Shown here in pieces: positions 1 to 5,344 of a DNA stretch of 34,888 bases. The translations under genes were made by a program, and so were the position numbers. Every line of letters starts with the position of its first letter. Within the stretch, counting starts at the first letter, position 1. Below the pieces are notes generated by a model. It was not told the DNA's origin, did no database searches, and was given only the letters and a program-made list of their open reading frames with translations. The DNA comes from a virus, in the IMG/VR virus record IMGVR_UViG_3300020371_000028, positions 1 through 34,888 of that record; one strand, 5' to 3'.

Positions 1-206
1 AGGAAGTCGGAGCCTTCATCAACAGCATCCCAAAGGGATACGTTGATTTCATCCATGTCCTCTTCAGAGAAGAGGGCTTTCTCTTCCAGTAGGAAGAGAC
101 TGTGGTTCAAGGTTTCGTGAGAAACCTCCTGAGCCAGCAGGCTGGCTGGGCGGGAGTCACCAAGGGTGACACAAAGGGCAGGGTTCATGTTCATGGTTTC
201 AATCAT
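1..206 (-). CDS. Small phage protein, hairpin-rich gene family member 1 (C-terminus off window)
   Basis: An open frame starts with ATG at 206 on the minus strand and runs off the left edge after 68 codons. Its N-terminus (MIETMNMNP) matches that of the next two genes upstream (MTETMNMNP and a variant). A motif EVSHETL near residues 28-34 recurs as EVSKETL and EVPYETL in the genes at 229-654 and 969-1280, so these are paralogues or share a duplicated module. The protein is acidic and probably helical. I recognise no domain. The coding DNA is a near-continuous run of short hairpins (18-47, 59-75, 80-99, 110-127, 132-147, 156-170). Such small minus-strand genes apart from the late operon are often early host-takeover genes, but that is inference. 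Confidence 0.6.
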   Translation of the reverse strand, partial: MIETMNMNPALCVTLGDSRPASLLAQEVSHETLNHSLFLLEEKALFSEEDMDEINVSLWDAVDEGSDF

Positions 207-580
207 GGTTCAACGTAGTTGGTTAGGGTTATTGGATGTCATCTTCGATGGCCTTCTCAAGGTTCTCCATGAGAACCTCAACCTTCTCAATCTCATCTTC
301 GATGAGCTTGACCGGAGCTTGATATTCCCTGTGGATGAGAGGGCACCTCTCATCAGGATGGAGATCCTCAAACTCCCTGAGTTCAAGGTAAACCTTGGAG
401 AGCAGTCCCTCAAAGTCGGGATCTCCAAGCACTTCACAATACTCATCCAGAGTATTGAAAGCCTCTTCCAAAGTCTCTTTAGAGACTTCTTCATTAAGAG
501 TATAAGCGTCAAGACGCTTAGACTCTGTAGCATTCAGCAGGAGGTTCTCCTGCTCTTCACGGGTAGCTCTCAAGAGAGCT
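18..580. other. Chain of short hairpins inside two coding regions
   Basis: At least 14 perfect or near-perfect inverted repeats with 5-9 bp stems and 2-5 nt loops: 18-47 (nested), 59-75, 80-99, 110-127, 132-147, 156-170, 260-278, 292-306, 334-354, 437-457, 471-488, 503-520, 536-554, 565-580. The stems differ in sequence while the architecture repeats, so this is not a dispersed copy of one palindrome. They lie within codons of the minus-strand genes. I did not notice a comparable density elsewhere in the window, although I could not compute it. Confidence 0.75.
181..231 (-). repeat. Leader/start repeat, copy 1 (mate at 629-677)
   Basis: This stretch spans the stop codon of the 141-aa gene, the short gap and the start of the partial gene. 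It is nearly identical to 629-677, which does the same job between the next two genes. Both read, on the minus strand, TAACCC, a short AAC/ACGTT block, then ACCATGA and the codons for ETMNMNP. No Shine-Dalgarno sequence lies in it. The repeat shows that this gene array grew by duplication, or that the leader itself is under selection. Confidence 0.75.
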
Positions 581-654
581 TCATTGACGAAGTAAAAGCC
601 TTCGCCACCTTCGGTGAGGATGGAATCAGGGTTCATGTTCATGGTTTCAGTCAT
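229..654 (-). CDS. Small acidic phage protein, hairpin-rich gene family member 2
   Basis: 141 codons from ATG at 654 to TAA at 229. The start is supported by the shared N-terminus MTETMNMNP and the shared leader repeat. The product is very rich in Glu and Leu and probably all-helical. It carries EVSKETL near residues 55-61, matching EVSHETL in the neighbour downstream. No known domain is recognised. The coding DNA contains strong hairpins at 260-278, 292-306, 334-354 (9-bp stem, 3-nt loop), 437-457, 471-488, 503-520, 536-554 and 565-580. Function unknown; an early regulatory or host-interaction protein is possible but unsupported. Confidence 0.65.
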   Translation of the reverse strand: MTETMNMNPDSILTEGGEGFYFVNEALLRATREEQENLLLNATESKRLDAYTLNEEVSKETLEEAFNTLDEYCEVLGDPDFEGLLSKVYLELREFEDLHPDERCPLIHREYQAPVKLIEDEIEKVEVLMENLEKAIEDDIQ

Positions 655-677
655 GGTTTTAACGTAGTTAAGGGTTA
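629..677 (-). repeat. Leader/start repeat, copy 2 (mate at 181-231)
   Basis: Near-identical to 181-231. It begins with the TAA stop of the gene at 675-935, continues through an AT-rich leader and ends in the start codons of the 141-aa gene. A shorter version of the coding part (ACCATGAACATGAA on the minus strand) also occurs near 898-920, in the N-terminus of the third gene. Confidence 0.75.
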
Positions 678-935
678 GTCTTCGATGAACTCGCGCCGTC
701 CTTCAAGAGGACCGTGCCAAGTTCCTTGGGGCCTTTGCTGATTCCAAAATTCAGCTTCTCTATGGTTCAGTAGTCGCTGGCAAGCTTCACGCACTACTGG
801 ATCAGGATGGTTCTCCAGCAAATCGTTCAGGTCACGATCAGGAAGGGTTGCATGCATTCGCATGATTTGGGGGAGGTGGTTCATGGTCAGGGATTCAGGA
901 TTCATGTTCATGGTTTCAGTGGTTTCGGTCATCAT
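675..935 (-). CDS. Small phage protein, gene family member 3
   Basis: 86 codons from the ATG at 935; a TTG at 941 in the same frame gives two more residues. The N-terminus MMTETTETMNMNP aligns with the MTETMNMNP start of the next genes, which decides the start. Residues roughly 33-60 (DLLENHPDPVVREACQRLL, then EAEFW) resemble a segment of the fourth gene that also has Asp-Pro followed by a helix and an E-A-x-x-W-like end, so the family is divergent but probably related. No domain is recognised. It is preceded by a 48-bp leader repeat (939-987) that also precedes the fourth gene. Weak hairpins occur at 698-712 and 717-729. Confidence 0.55.
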   Translation of the reverse strand: MMTETTETMNMNPESLTMNHLPQIMRMHATLPDRDLNDLLENHPDPVVREACQRLLNHREAEFWNQQRPQGTWHGPLEGRREFIED

Positions 936-938
936 AAT

Positions 939-987
939 CAATGGGAGTCGAGTCGATTTCTGGCCTCTTTAGAGGCTGTAGGTGCTA
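939..987 (-). repeat. Upstream leader repeat with hairpin, copy 1 (mate at 1287-1334)
   Basis: About 48 bp matching 1287-1334 except for a few transitions and one small length change in a loop. Both lie immediately 5' of a minus-strand gene start. Each contains a small hairpin: GCCTCT-tt-AGAGGC here (963-976) and GCCTC-tct-GAGGC in the mate. The stop codon of the fourth gene (969-971) sits inside this hairpin. A conserved leader hairpin suggests control of translation, mRNA processing or transcription of each gene; the sequence does not tell which. Confidence 0.65.
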
Positions 988-1280
988 GGTGCGAGAGATA
1001 GGATCTCTTCGCGAGATTTCTCACACCAGAGATGTTTATCGATGAAGTAATCATCATCATAAATGATGTAGTCGAGGGTTTCCAAGAGGTCCTCCTCTGG
1101 AGAGCAACAGTCATGGTCTTCAATATCATACTGCTTCGTCTCAAAGAGACGGTCTAATCTGGCTTCCCAGAACCGTTGACTGGCGAGCAAGGTTTCATAA
1201 GGAACCTCACGTAGCAGTTGAACGGGTGTTCTGGGGTCATCAATCAGGATCAAGTCGGCTGGGATCATTGTTTCACTCAT
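969..1280 (-). CDS. Small acidic phage protein, gene family member 4
   Basis: 103 codons from ATG at 1280; three in-frame TTG codons lie just upstream, up to 1289. The N-terminus MSETM and the internal motif EVPYETL (followed by a helical stretch ending LDRLF) relate it to the genes downstream. It is strongly acidic with several Asp/Glu runs, and its C-terminal half is rich in Tyr and Asp. No known domain is recognised. Hairpins are present (for example 1137-1151) but fewer than in the first two genes. It is the promoter-proximal gene of the leftward array, so transcription probably starts in or beyond the hairpin region to its right. Confidence 0.55.
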   Translation of the reverse strand: MSETMIPADLILIDDPRTPVQLLREVPYETLLASQRFWEARLDRLFETKQYDIEDHDCCSPEEDLLETLDYIIYDDDYFIDKHLWCEKSREEILSLAPSTYSL

Positions 1281-1286
1281 CAACAA

Positions 1287-1334
1287 CAATGGGAGTCGAG
1301 CCGATCTCCGGCCTCTCTGAGGCTGTGGGCGCTA
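1287..1334 (-). repeat. Upstream leader repeat with hairpin, copy 2 (mate at 939-987)
   Basis: Second copy of the leader repeat, directly 5' of the fourth minus-strand gene. It shares CAATGGGAGTCGAG and, after the hairpin, a GGCTGT/GGCGCTA block with the first copy; most differences are C/T or G/A transitions. The stem GCCTC/GAGGC (1311-1323) is retained. It is also the first hairpin of the array that follows. Confidence 0.65.
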
Positions 1335-1620
1335 CGCATTGCTCCCTAAAGGGAGCCGCCATTCCTTTTAGGAATGGCATGCGCGGGGCGCGTGAAACTT
1401 TCCTTGAAAGTTTTGAACCCAGAAAACCACTTAACACTCACCTTTGGTGAGTGAATCCTTGATCCCTTATCCTGAATTATGATTCAGGAATAAGGGATCA
1501 AGATCGTTAATCCTTGATACCCAAAGGGTTATCAAGGATTAACGGAGTCAGCATTACGTTAATTGTTTGAAGTTATGACTTCAAACAATCAAAGACGCCA
1601 CCCCTAGGGGTGGCGTCTTT
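1311..1620. other. Array of about ten back-to-back hairpins in a divergent non-coding region
   Basis: No credible gene lies between 1290 and 1695. The space is filled with perfect or near-perfect inverted repeats: 1311-1323, 1341-1356 (GCTCCC/GGGAGC), 1358-1378 (GCCATTCC/GGAATGGC), 1378-1394, 1395-1413 (AAACTTTC/GAAAGTTT), 1435-1453 (CACTCACC/GGTGAGTG), 1458-1502 (13+7 bp stem, one bulged A, TATG loop), 1505-1544 (15+3 bp stem, AAA loop), 1562-1589 (12-bp stem, TATG loop) and 1591-1620 (30-bp palindrome). Spacers are mostly 0-25 nt. Two hairpins share the TATG loop and two share AATCCTTGAT in the left arm. This could be a structured leader or small RNA, a replication origin, or a cluster of terminators or processing sites. 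Confidence 0.75.
1591..1620. terminator. 30-bp perfect palindrome, probable bidirectional terminator
   Basis: AAAGACGCCACCCCT is followed directly by its exact reverse complement. The GC-rich core with T-runs at the ends in both directions fits a bidirectional intrinsic terminator, although only three Ts follow on each side. A perfect palindrome without spacer could equally form a cruciform or bind a dimeric protein. It separates the hairpin array from the plus-strand gene start at 1696. Confidence 0.55.
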
Positions 1621-1662
1621 CGTGCGCGTGCGCCCTGTACATATGTGTGTCTGAGAAAAAAA

Positions 1663-1690
1663 TTGACGGTTAGCCCGCTTTAAGTAGCAT
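1663..1690 (+). promoter_or_regulatory. Candidate sigma70-like promoter (TTGACG-N16-TAGCAT)
   Basis: A -35 match of 5/6 and a -10 match of 4/6 are spaced 16 bp apart and preceded by an A-run at 1656-1662 that could act as an UP element. It sits at the head of the plus-strand gene block. The expected transcription start falls at the ATG at 1696, so the transcript would be leaderless or nearly so, or the site is not a promoter. Confidence 0.35.
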
Positions 1691-1695
1691 CAGGC

Positions 1696-1944
1696 ATGGC
1701 AGACCCTAAGAAACAGGAGTATTACAGGAAAAACAAAGAGAAGCGTCTCAAGTATCAACACGAGTGGTATGCACGTAATAAGGAGATGTTCGTACGCAAA
1801 GACGAGATTCTCCAAGTTACCGACCCAGAAGAATGGGAGCGTAAGCGCAAGAAAAAGAAGGAATATAACAGGAAGTATTATCTCAAGAACCGTGAGCGGA
1901 TACTCGCGAATCAACGTGCACGGTACGGAGCAAACAAAGCGTAG
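1696..1944 (+). CDS. Small Lys/Arg/Tyr-rich basic protein
   Basis: 82 residues, extremely basic. It contains two copies of a Y-Y-x-K-N-[KR]-E-[KR] type motif, near residues 9-17 and 59-67. This pattern is familiar from many small phage proteins and from the N-terminal parts of some phage HNH proteins, but no HNH motif is present. DNA or RNA binding is a reasonable inference from charge. The ATG lies six bases after a candidate -10 box, without a Shine-Dalgarno sequence. It is the first rightward gene after the hairpin array and is followed six bases later by the next gene. Confidence 0.7.
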   Translation: MADPKKQEYYRKNKEKRLKYQHEWYARNKEMFVRKDEILQVTDPEEWERKRKKKKEYNRKYYLKNRERILANQRARYGANKA

Positions 1945-1950
1945 GTAGAT

Positions 1951-2178
1951 ATGTTTGGCGACTTACTAGACGATGCCCTTGTTTTGGACGGGCTGGACGA
2001 CGCAATCGAAGGGGCTTCTGACTGTGGGCGGTTGATCTACCGCTACGAGAAGGTTCTTAAGATATTTATGGATCGGGACAACATGACAGAGGCGGAAGCA
2101 GAAGAGTGGGTGGAGTGCAACGTCATGGGGGTTCAGCCTAACGGGGCTGGCTTTATTATGATGTTTCCGCAAGCGTAG
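1951..2178 (+). CDS. Small acidic phage protein of unknown function
   Basis: 75 residues from ATG to TAG. The sequence contains a Y-E-x-V-L-x-x-F-M-D-R-D-N-M-T-x-x-E-A-x-E-W segment (about residues 33-53), a pattern I associate with small conserved proteins of marine phages; no function is known to me. It is acidic, in contrast to the basic protein just upstream, and probably shares its transcript. The 77-bp dyad element begins 26 bp after its stop. Confidence 0.7.
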   Translation: MFGDLLDDALVLDGLDDAIEGASDCGRLIYRYEKVLKIFMDRDNMTEAEAEEWVECNVMGVQPNGAGFIMMFPQA

Positions 2179-2204
2179 GCACATTGCCTCCTGCGAAACT
2201 CAAT

Positions 2205-2281
2205 TCAAAAAGTCTTCTGTAAAACATATGGTCTTATTGGACTCTCCAATGTGCCCATGTATATTCTAGAAGACTTTTTGA
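2205..2281. repeat. 77-bp dyad element, copy A (mate at 31419-31495)
   Basis: Perfect 14-bp outer arms TCAAAAAGTCTTCT (2205-2218) and its reverse complement (2268-2281) enclose a central hairpin ATTGGA-ctc-TCCAAT (2236-2250). The same 77-bp element recurs at 31419-31495. The first 21 bp match in the direct orientation, but the central 26 bp (2233-2258) match the mate only as the reverse complement. The outer arm ending in TTTTT would serve as a terminator in both directions. Conservation of the centre suggests a further role, such as an RNA element, protein-binding site or recombination site. Confidence 0.8.
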
Positions 2282-2356
2282 TTCCCGATTTGCAGGGGAC
2301 GTTGTGCCCACGAAAAGTCTTGATGAACCGACCCGCTTCTGTTACCCTCTACGTGT

Positions 2357-2776
2357 ATGGACGCGCAGGTTATAGAGGGGGCTTCTGATTACGCCCTCGC
2401 CTCAAGTGGATACATTTACAATGTAAACACAAAGCGCAGGCTGAAGCGTGAATGGATTGACGGTCGATGGCAGACTAAGGTCAAGACGGACGATGGCCGT
2501 TCTTGCCGTGTTCAGCATGACACGCTCCACGTCCCGCCCCAAACGCTCCCCACCGACAAATACACCCCGATTCCTGATTACCCAGACTACGCCGTGACTC
2601 CTTACGGCGCGGTATGGAAGGTTCGCAATTTGCGGGGCAGGCGCGGGCGGCACCCATTCATTGTGACCGAATACTATCGGGGCACTAAGCCCTACGTTCG
2701 ATTACGCAATAAGTATGGTAAACAGCACAATGTTCCGGTTGCACGGATCATGGATAGCTGTTTCCCCAAACCTTGA
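2357..2776 (+). CDS. NUMOD4-like protein without HNH domain
   Basis: 139 residues. The second half has the NUMOD4-like pattern I-P-D-Y-P-D-Y-A-V-T-P-Y-G-x-V-W-x-V (about 72-89), followed by Y-V-R-L and V-A-R-I. The first half carries a weaker copy (ASDYALASSGYIYNV). NUMOD4 is a DNA-binding module usually attached to HNH homing endonucleases. No H-N-H motif follows here, so this is probably a stand-alone DNA-binding protein or a remnant of a homing endonuclease. It lies between the 77-bp dyad element and the portal gene, a typical spot for a homing insertion. Confidence 0.65.
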   Translation: MDAQVIEGASDYALASSGYIYNVNTKRRLKREWIDGRWQTKVKTDDGRSCRVQHDTLHVPPQTLPTDKYTPIPDYPDYAVTPYGAVWKVRNLRGRRGRHPFIVTEYYRGTKPYVRLRNKYGKQHNVPVARIMDSCFPKP

Positions 2777-2800
2777 CAGAAAACATGGTAAAGGTATCAT
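2773..2800 (+). promoter_or_regulatory. Candidate sigma70-like promoter (TTGACA-N16-TATCAT) before the portal gene
   Basis: A perfect -35 box and a 5/6 -10 box with a 16-bp spacer lie at the end of the upstream gene. The ATG chosen for the portal is at 2811, ten bases after the -10 box, so the 5' leader would be only a few bases long. The good match and its position before the structural block make it one of the better promoter candidates in the window. Confidence 0.45.
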
Positions 2801-2810
2801 CCATCCTCTA

Positions 2811-5039
2811 ATGTCGGATATGTATGGACTGGAGAGTCTTGACCTTGCTGGTCTGGACGAAAAGGGGAAGCCTGCGGAGCAGAGGCTCAAGGATGTAAAA
2901 TCCGCCACAAACATTTTCCATGCCCTGCACAGGGCTGACGAAGCATCAGCCGTGAACCGTGCACGGGTAGACGCGATGTTCGATGGTGCGGCTCCGTATA
3001 ATTCTTCCAAGCTGGCGGTCAGCGGTCAGGGCTTAAAGACAAACCTGAACTTTGGAGAAGCCCAGCGTATCTTGGATGTTGCGTTGTCGGCTTATGTTGA
3101 TCTGTATAGTTCGCTTGAACGCTTTGTTGAAGTCAAGGCGACTACTGGCGAGAGGAGTGAAGTTGGCCCGAAAGAGGAGATCGTCGCTGAAGAGTTGACG
3201 CACCTGTTCCGAAGCTGGCCTGAGTTCCATTCATCTTACCTGCGCCTTTGTACCACGTTCATTAAACATGGTGTAGGGATCACGTATTTTGATTCCGTTG
3301 ACGACTGGCGGTTCAAGGTTGGCAGCTTTGCCGACATCCTGATCCCAAGGCAGACCCCCTCTTCGGAAGAGCGCATTGATGTGGCGGTTGGCAGGCGGCA
3401 GTATCACCTGCACGAGTTGTATGCATTCATCCGCAACGAAAAGGCGGCGAAGGCAGTTGGTTGGGACGTTGACGAGGTTAAGCGGGTGATGGTTCAGAAT
3501 GTAAAGCACACTGGTCGTGCTCACAGCCGGAACTCGCTCACTGAATTTGAAGCCCTGCAAGCGGAGATCAAGAACAACGACATCCACACTGGAATCCAGA
3601 ACCCGACTGTGGACGTGCTCCACTTCTGGGTCCGCGAACTTGACGGCAGTGTGAGCCATTACATTTCTGCCGAACAAGACCCAGAGGCGTTCATGTATAA
3701 GAAGCCCAGCCGTTACGCCAAACCCGAACAGGCATATATCCTGTTTACATATGGGGTTGGCAGCAATGGCACCTACCACTCGATTCGTGGTCTGGGCCAG
3801 AGGATCTTCAACCACATCCAGACGAGCAACCGTTTGCGGTGCCAGCAGATCGACGGCGCGATGTTGTCATCTGCCGTAATGATCCAACCAGAGAACCAGC
3901 GTTCACTGGACGAGTTACAGTTTACATTCTACGGCGCATACGCAGTGATGTCGCCTAATGTTAAGATTGTTGAGAAGGCGATCCCGAACCTTGGGACTGC
4001 GGTCCAGCCAGCGTTGCAGGATCTTACCCAGCAGTTGCAACTTAATACGGACACCATCAGTTCCTATGGCCCGAACCAGAGTTCACCTTACAGGAACCAG
4101 ATGCAGGTTGTATCGGACATGGACGTTGCCACCCGCATTAGTGGCGCGACCCTCAACTTGTTTTACGCGAGTTGGAATCGCCTGATGCGCGAAATGGTTC
4201 GTCGTGTTGTCCAGTCCAAGAAACAGGATGCAGCGATCAAGGATTTTTATGACAGGTGTGCAAAACGTGGAGTCGAGGCAGAGTTTATCAAGGCCCTTGA
4301 TGTTGAGAGAACCAAGGCAGTCCGTTCCATTGGGAGCGGCTCGATGGCAAACCGACTCGTCTCCCTTCGGGAGCTTCAGGGCATCAGTGGTCAGTTTGAT
4401 GACGTTGGTCGCCGTAACCTCACTCGTGACATTGTTAGCACTCGTGTTGGGCATGACTTGGCTGACAGATATGTTCCTGCGGAAGTTGAAAGCCGCCCTG
4501 CGGTGGATACGAAGATAGCCTTCCTTGAGAATAGCCAGCTTCAGCAGGGTCAGCCTGTTCCGGTTGTAGGAAACGAGTTGCACGGTCAACATTTGCAGGT
4601 GCATGTCCCGCTCTTGCAGCAACTGCTTGAGGGCATCAACACGGGGCAGGCTGACCCCCAGCAGGTTTTGCCGATGTTGCAGGCGTTCTACCAGCACATC
4701 AGCGAGACAGTTCAGTTTGCTGCGGGCGACCCTGCCTTGGAAGGACTGGTTGGTCAGACCAAGCAAGTCCTTCAATTTGCTGAAGAGGCCATCAATAATA
4801 CGATGAAGGCTCTGGAAAAAATCCAGCGGGACCAAGCTATGGCCGCACAGGAAGCTGGCGGCGAGCAACCAGCCGGACCATCTGAAGTTGACATGAAGAT
4901 GCAGAAAGCACAGATTGAGATGCAGATCGCGCAGCAAAAAGCGGAACTCGACATGTCCCTCAAGCAGCGCAAGTTCGATCAGGAGCAGGCGATGAGGGAT
5001 GCAAAAGCTGCCCTTGAGTTCCGAGAAGACCAGACATAA
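2811..5039 (+). CDS. Portal (head-tail connector) protein
   Basis: 742 residues from the ATG at 2811; the frame is open upstream to 2715, but that part overlaps the previous gene. The length, the position directly before a scaffold-like and a capsid-like gene, and the general make-up fit the dodecameric portal of podoviruses, through which DNA is packaged and ejected. Helical segments such as GLGQRIFNHIQTSNRLRCQQ (about 328-347) resemble podovirus connectors. The last 60 residues are a Gln/Lys-rich coiled coil (MKMQKAQIEMQIAQQKAELD region). The stop overlaps the next start (TAATG). The assignment rests on pattern and context rather than on a unique motif. Confidence 0.8.
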   Translation: MSDMYGLESLDLAGLDEKGKPAEQRLKDVKSATNIFHALHRADEASAVNRARVDAMFDGAAPYNSSKLAVSGQGLKTNLNFGEAQRILDVALSAYVDLYSSLERFVEVKATTGERSEVGPKEEIVAEELTHLFRSWPEFHSSYLRLCTTFIKHGVGITYFDSVDDWRFKVGSFADILIPRQTPSSEERIDVAVGRRQYHLHELYAFIRNEKAAKAVGWDVDEVKRVMVQNVKHTGRAHSRNSLTEFEALQAEIKNNDIHTGIQNPTVDVLHFWVRELDGSVSHYISAEQDPEAFMYKKPSRYAKPEQAYILFTYGVGSNGTYHSIRGLGQRIFNHIQTSNRLRCQQIDGAMLSSAVMIQPENQRSLDELQFTFYGAYAVMSPNVKIVEKAIPNLGTAVQPALQDLTQQLQLNTDTISSYGPNQSSPYRNQMQVVSDMDVATRISGATLNLFYASWNRLMREMVRRVVQSKKQDAAIKDFYDRCAKRGVEAEFIKALDVERTKAVRSIGSGSMANRLVSLRELQGISGQFDDVGRRNLTRDIVSTRVGHDLADRYVPAEVESRPAVDTKIAFLENSQLQQGQPVPVVGNELHGQHLQVHVPLLQQLLEGINTGQADPQQVLPMLQAFYQHISETVQFAAGDPALEGLVGQTKQVLQFAEEAINNTMKALEKIQRDQAMAAQEAGGEQPAGPSEVDMKMQKAQIEMQIAQQKAELDMSLKQRKFDQEQAMRDAKAALEFREDQT

Positions 5040-5344
5040 TGCCTCAGAAAAAAAAGCCCACTGTTCCGATTAAACTGGAACATTGGTTTAATGACGTTAA
5101 AGCTATAGAGCAGTTAAGGAATATCTTAGCTGACCCTGCCCTCCAGCAAGCTATAGCTATCCTCAAGGAAGCTGCTGGCCCGACTGTTTCTTCTATTGGG
5201 ACAAACCCACAGGAGAACAGCCATAAACTGAGCTGGTATGCAGGATACAGGGACGCTTTCAACGACTTGGAAAAACTCACCAAACAACCGAATTCAAACC
5301 AGCCACCAACTATTGAAGAATGGAATCACATTCAGAATCCGTAG
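5039..5344 (+). CDS. Small virion-assembly-region protein, unknown function
   Basis: 101 residues. It starts on the last base of the portal stop (TAATG) and ends 25 bp inside the next gene, so translation is probably coupled. The N-terminus is Lys-rich and the middle is helical, with an SWYAGYRDAFNDLEKL segment near 66-81. Similar small proteins often sit between portal and scaffold genes in marine podoviruses, but I do not recognise a function. Confidence 0.65.
   Translation: MPQKKKPTVPIKLEHWFNDVKAIEQLRNILADPALQQAIAILKEAAGPTVSSIGTNPQENSHKLSWYAGYRDAFNDLEKLTKQPNSNQPPTIEEWNHIQNP

Noticed and set aside
166-678. 170-codon plus-strand frame over the small minus-strand genes
   Set aside because: The minus-strand frames share N-termini, leaders and motifs with each other, while this frame includes the repeated leaders as coding sequence and shows no relation to other genes.
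1311-1620. CRISPR array
   Set aside because: Hairpins are back to back, the repeats differ in sequence and there are no regular unique spacers.
2205-2281. Prophage attachment site pair formed by the 77-bp dyads
   Set aside because: No integrase is visible and both copies lie among phage genes, so an attL/attR reading has no support; kept as terminator or special site.
4083-4937. 284-codon antisense frame opposite the portal gene
   Set aside because: Shadow of the portal reading frame; composition is not that of a real protein and it lies wholly within a strong gene.
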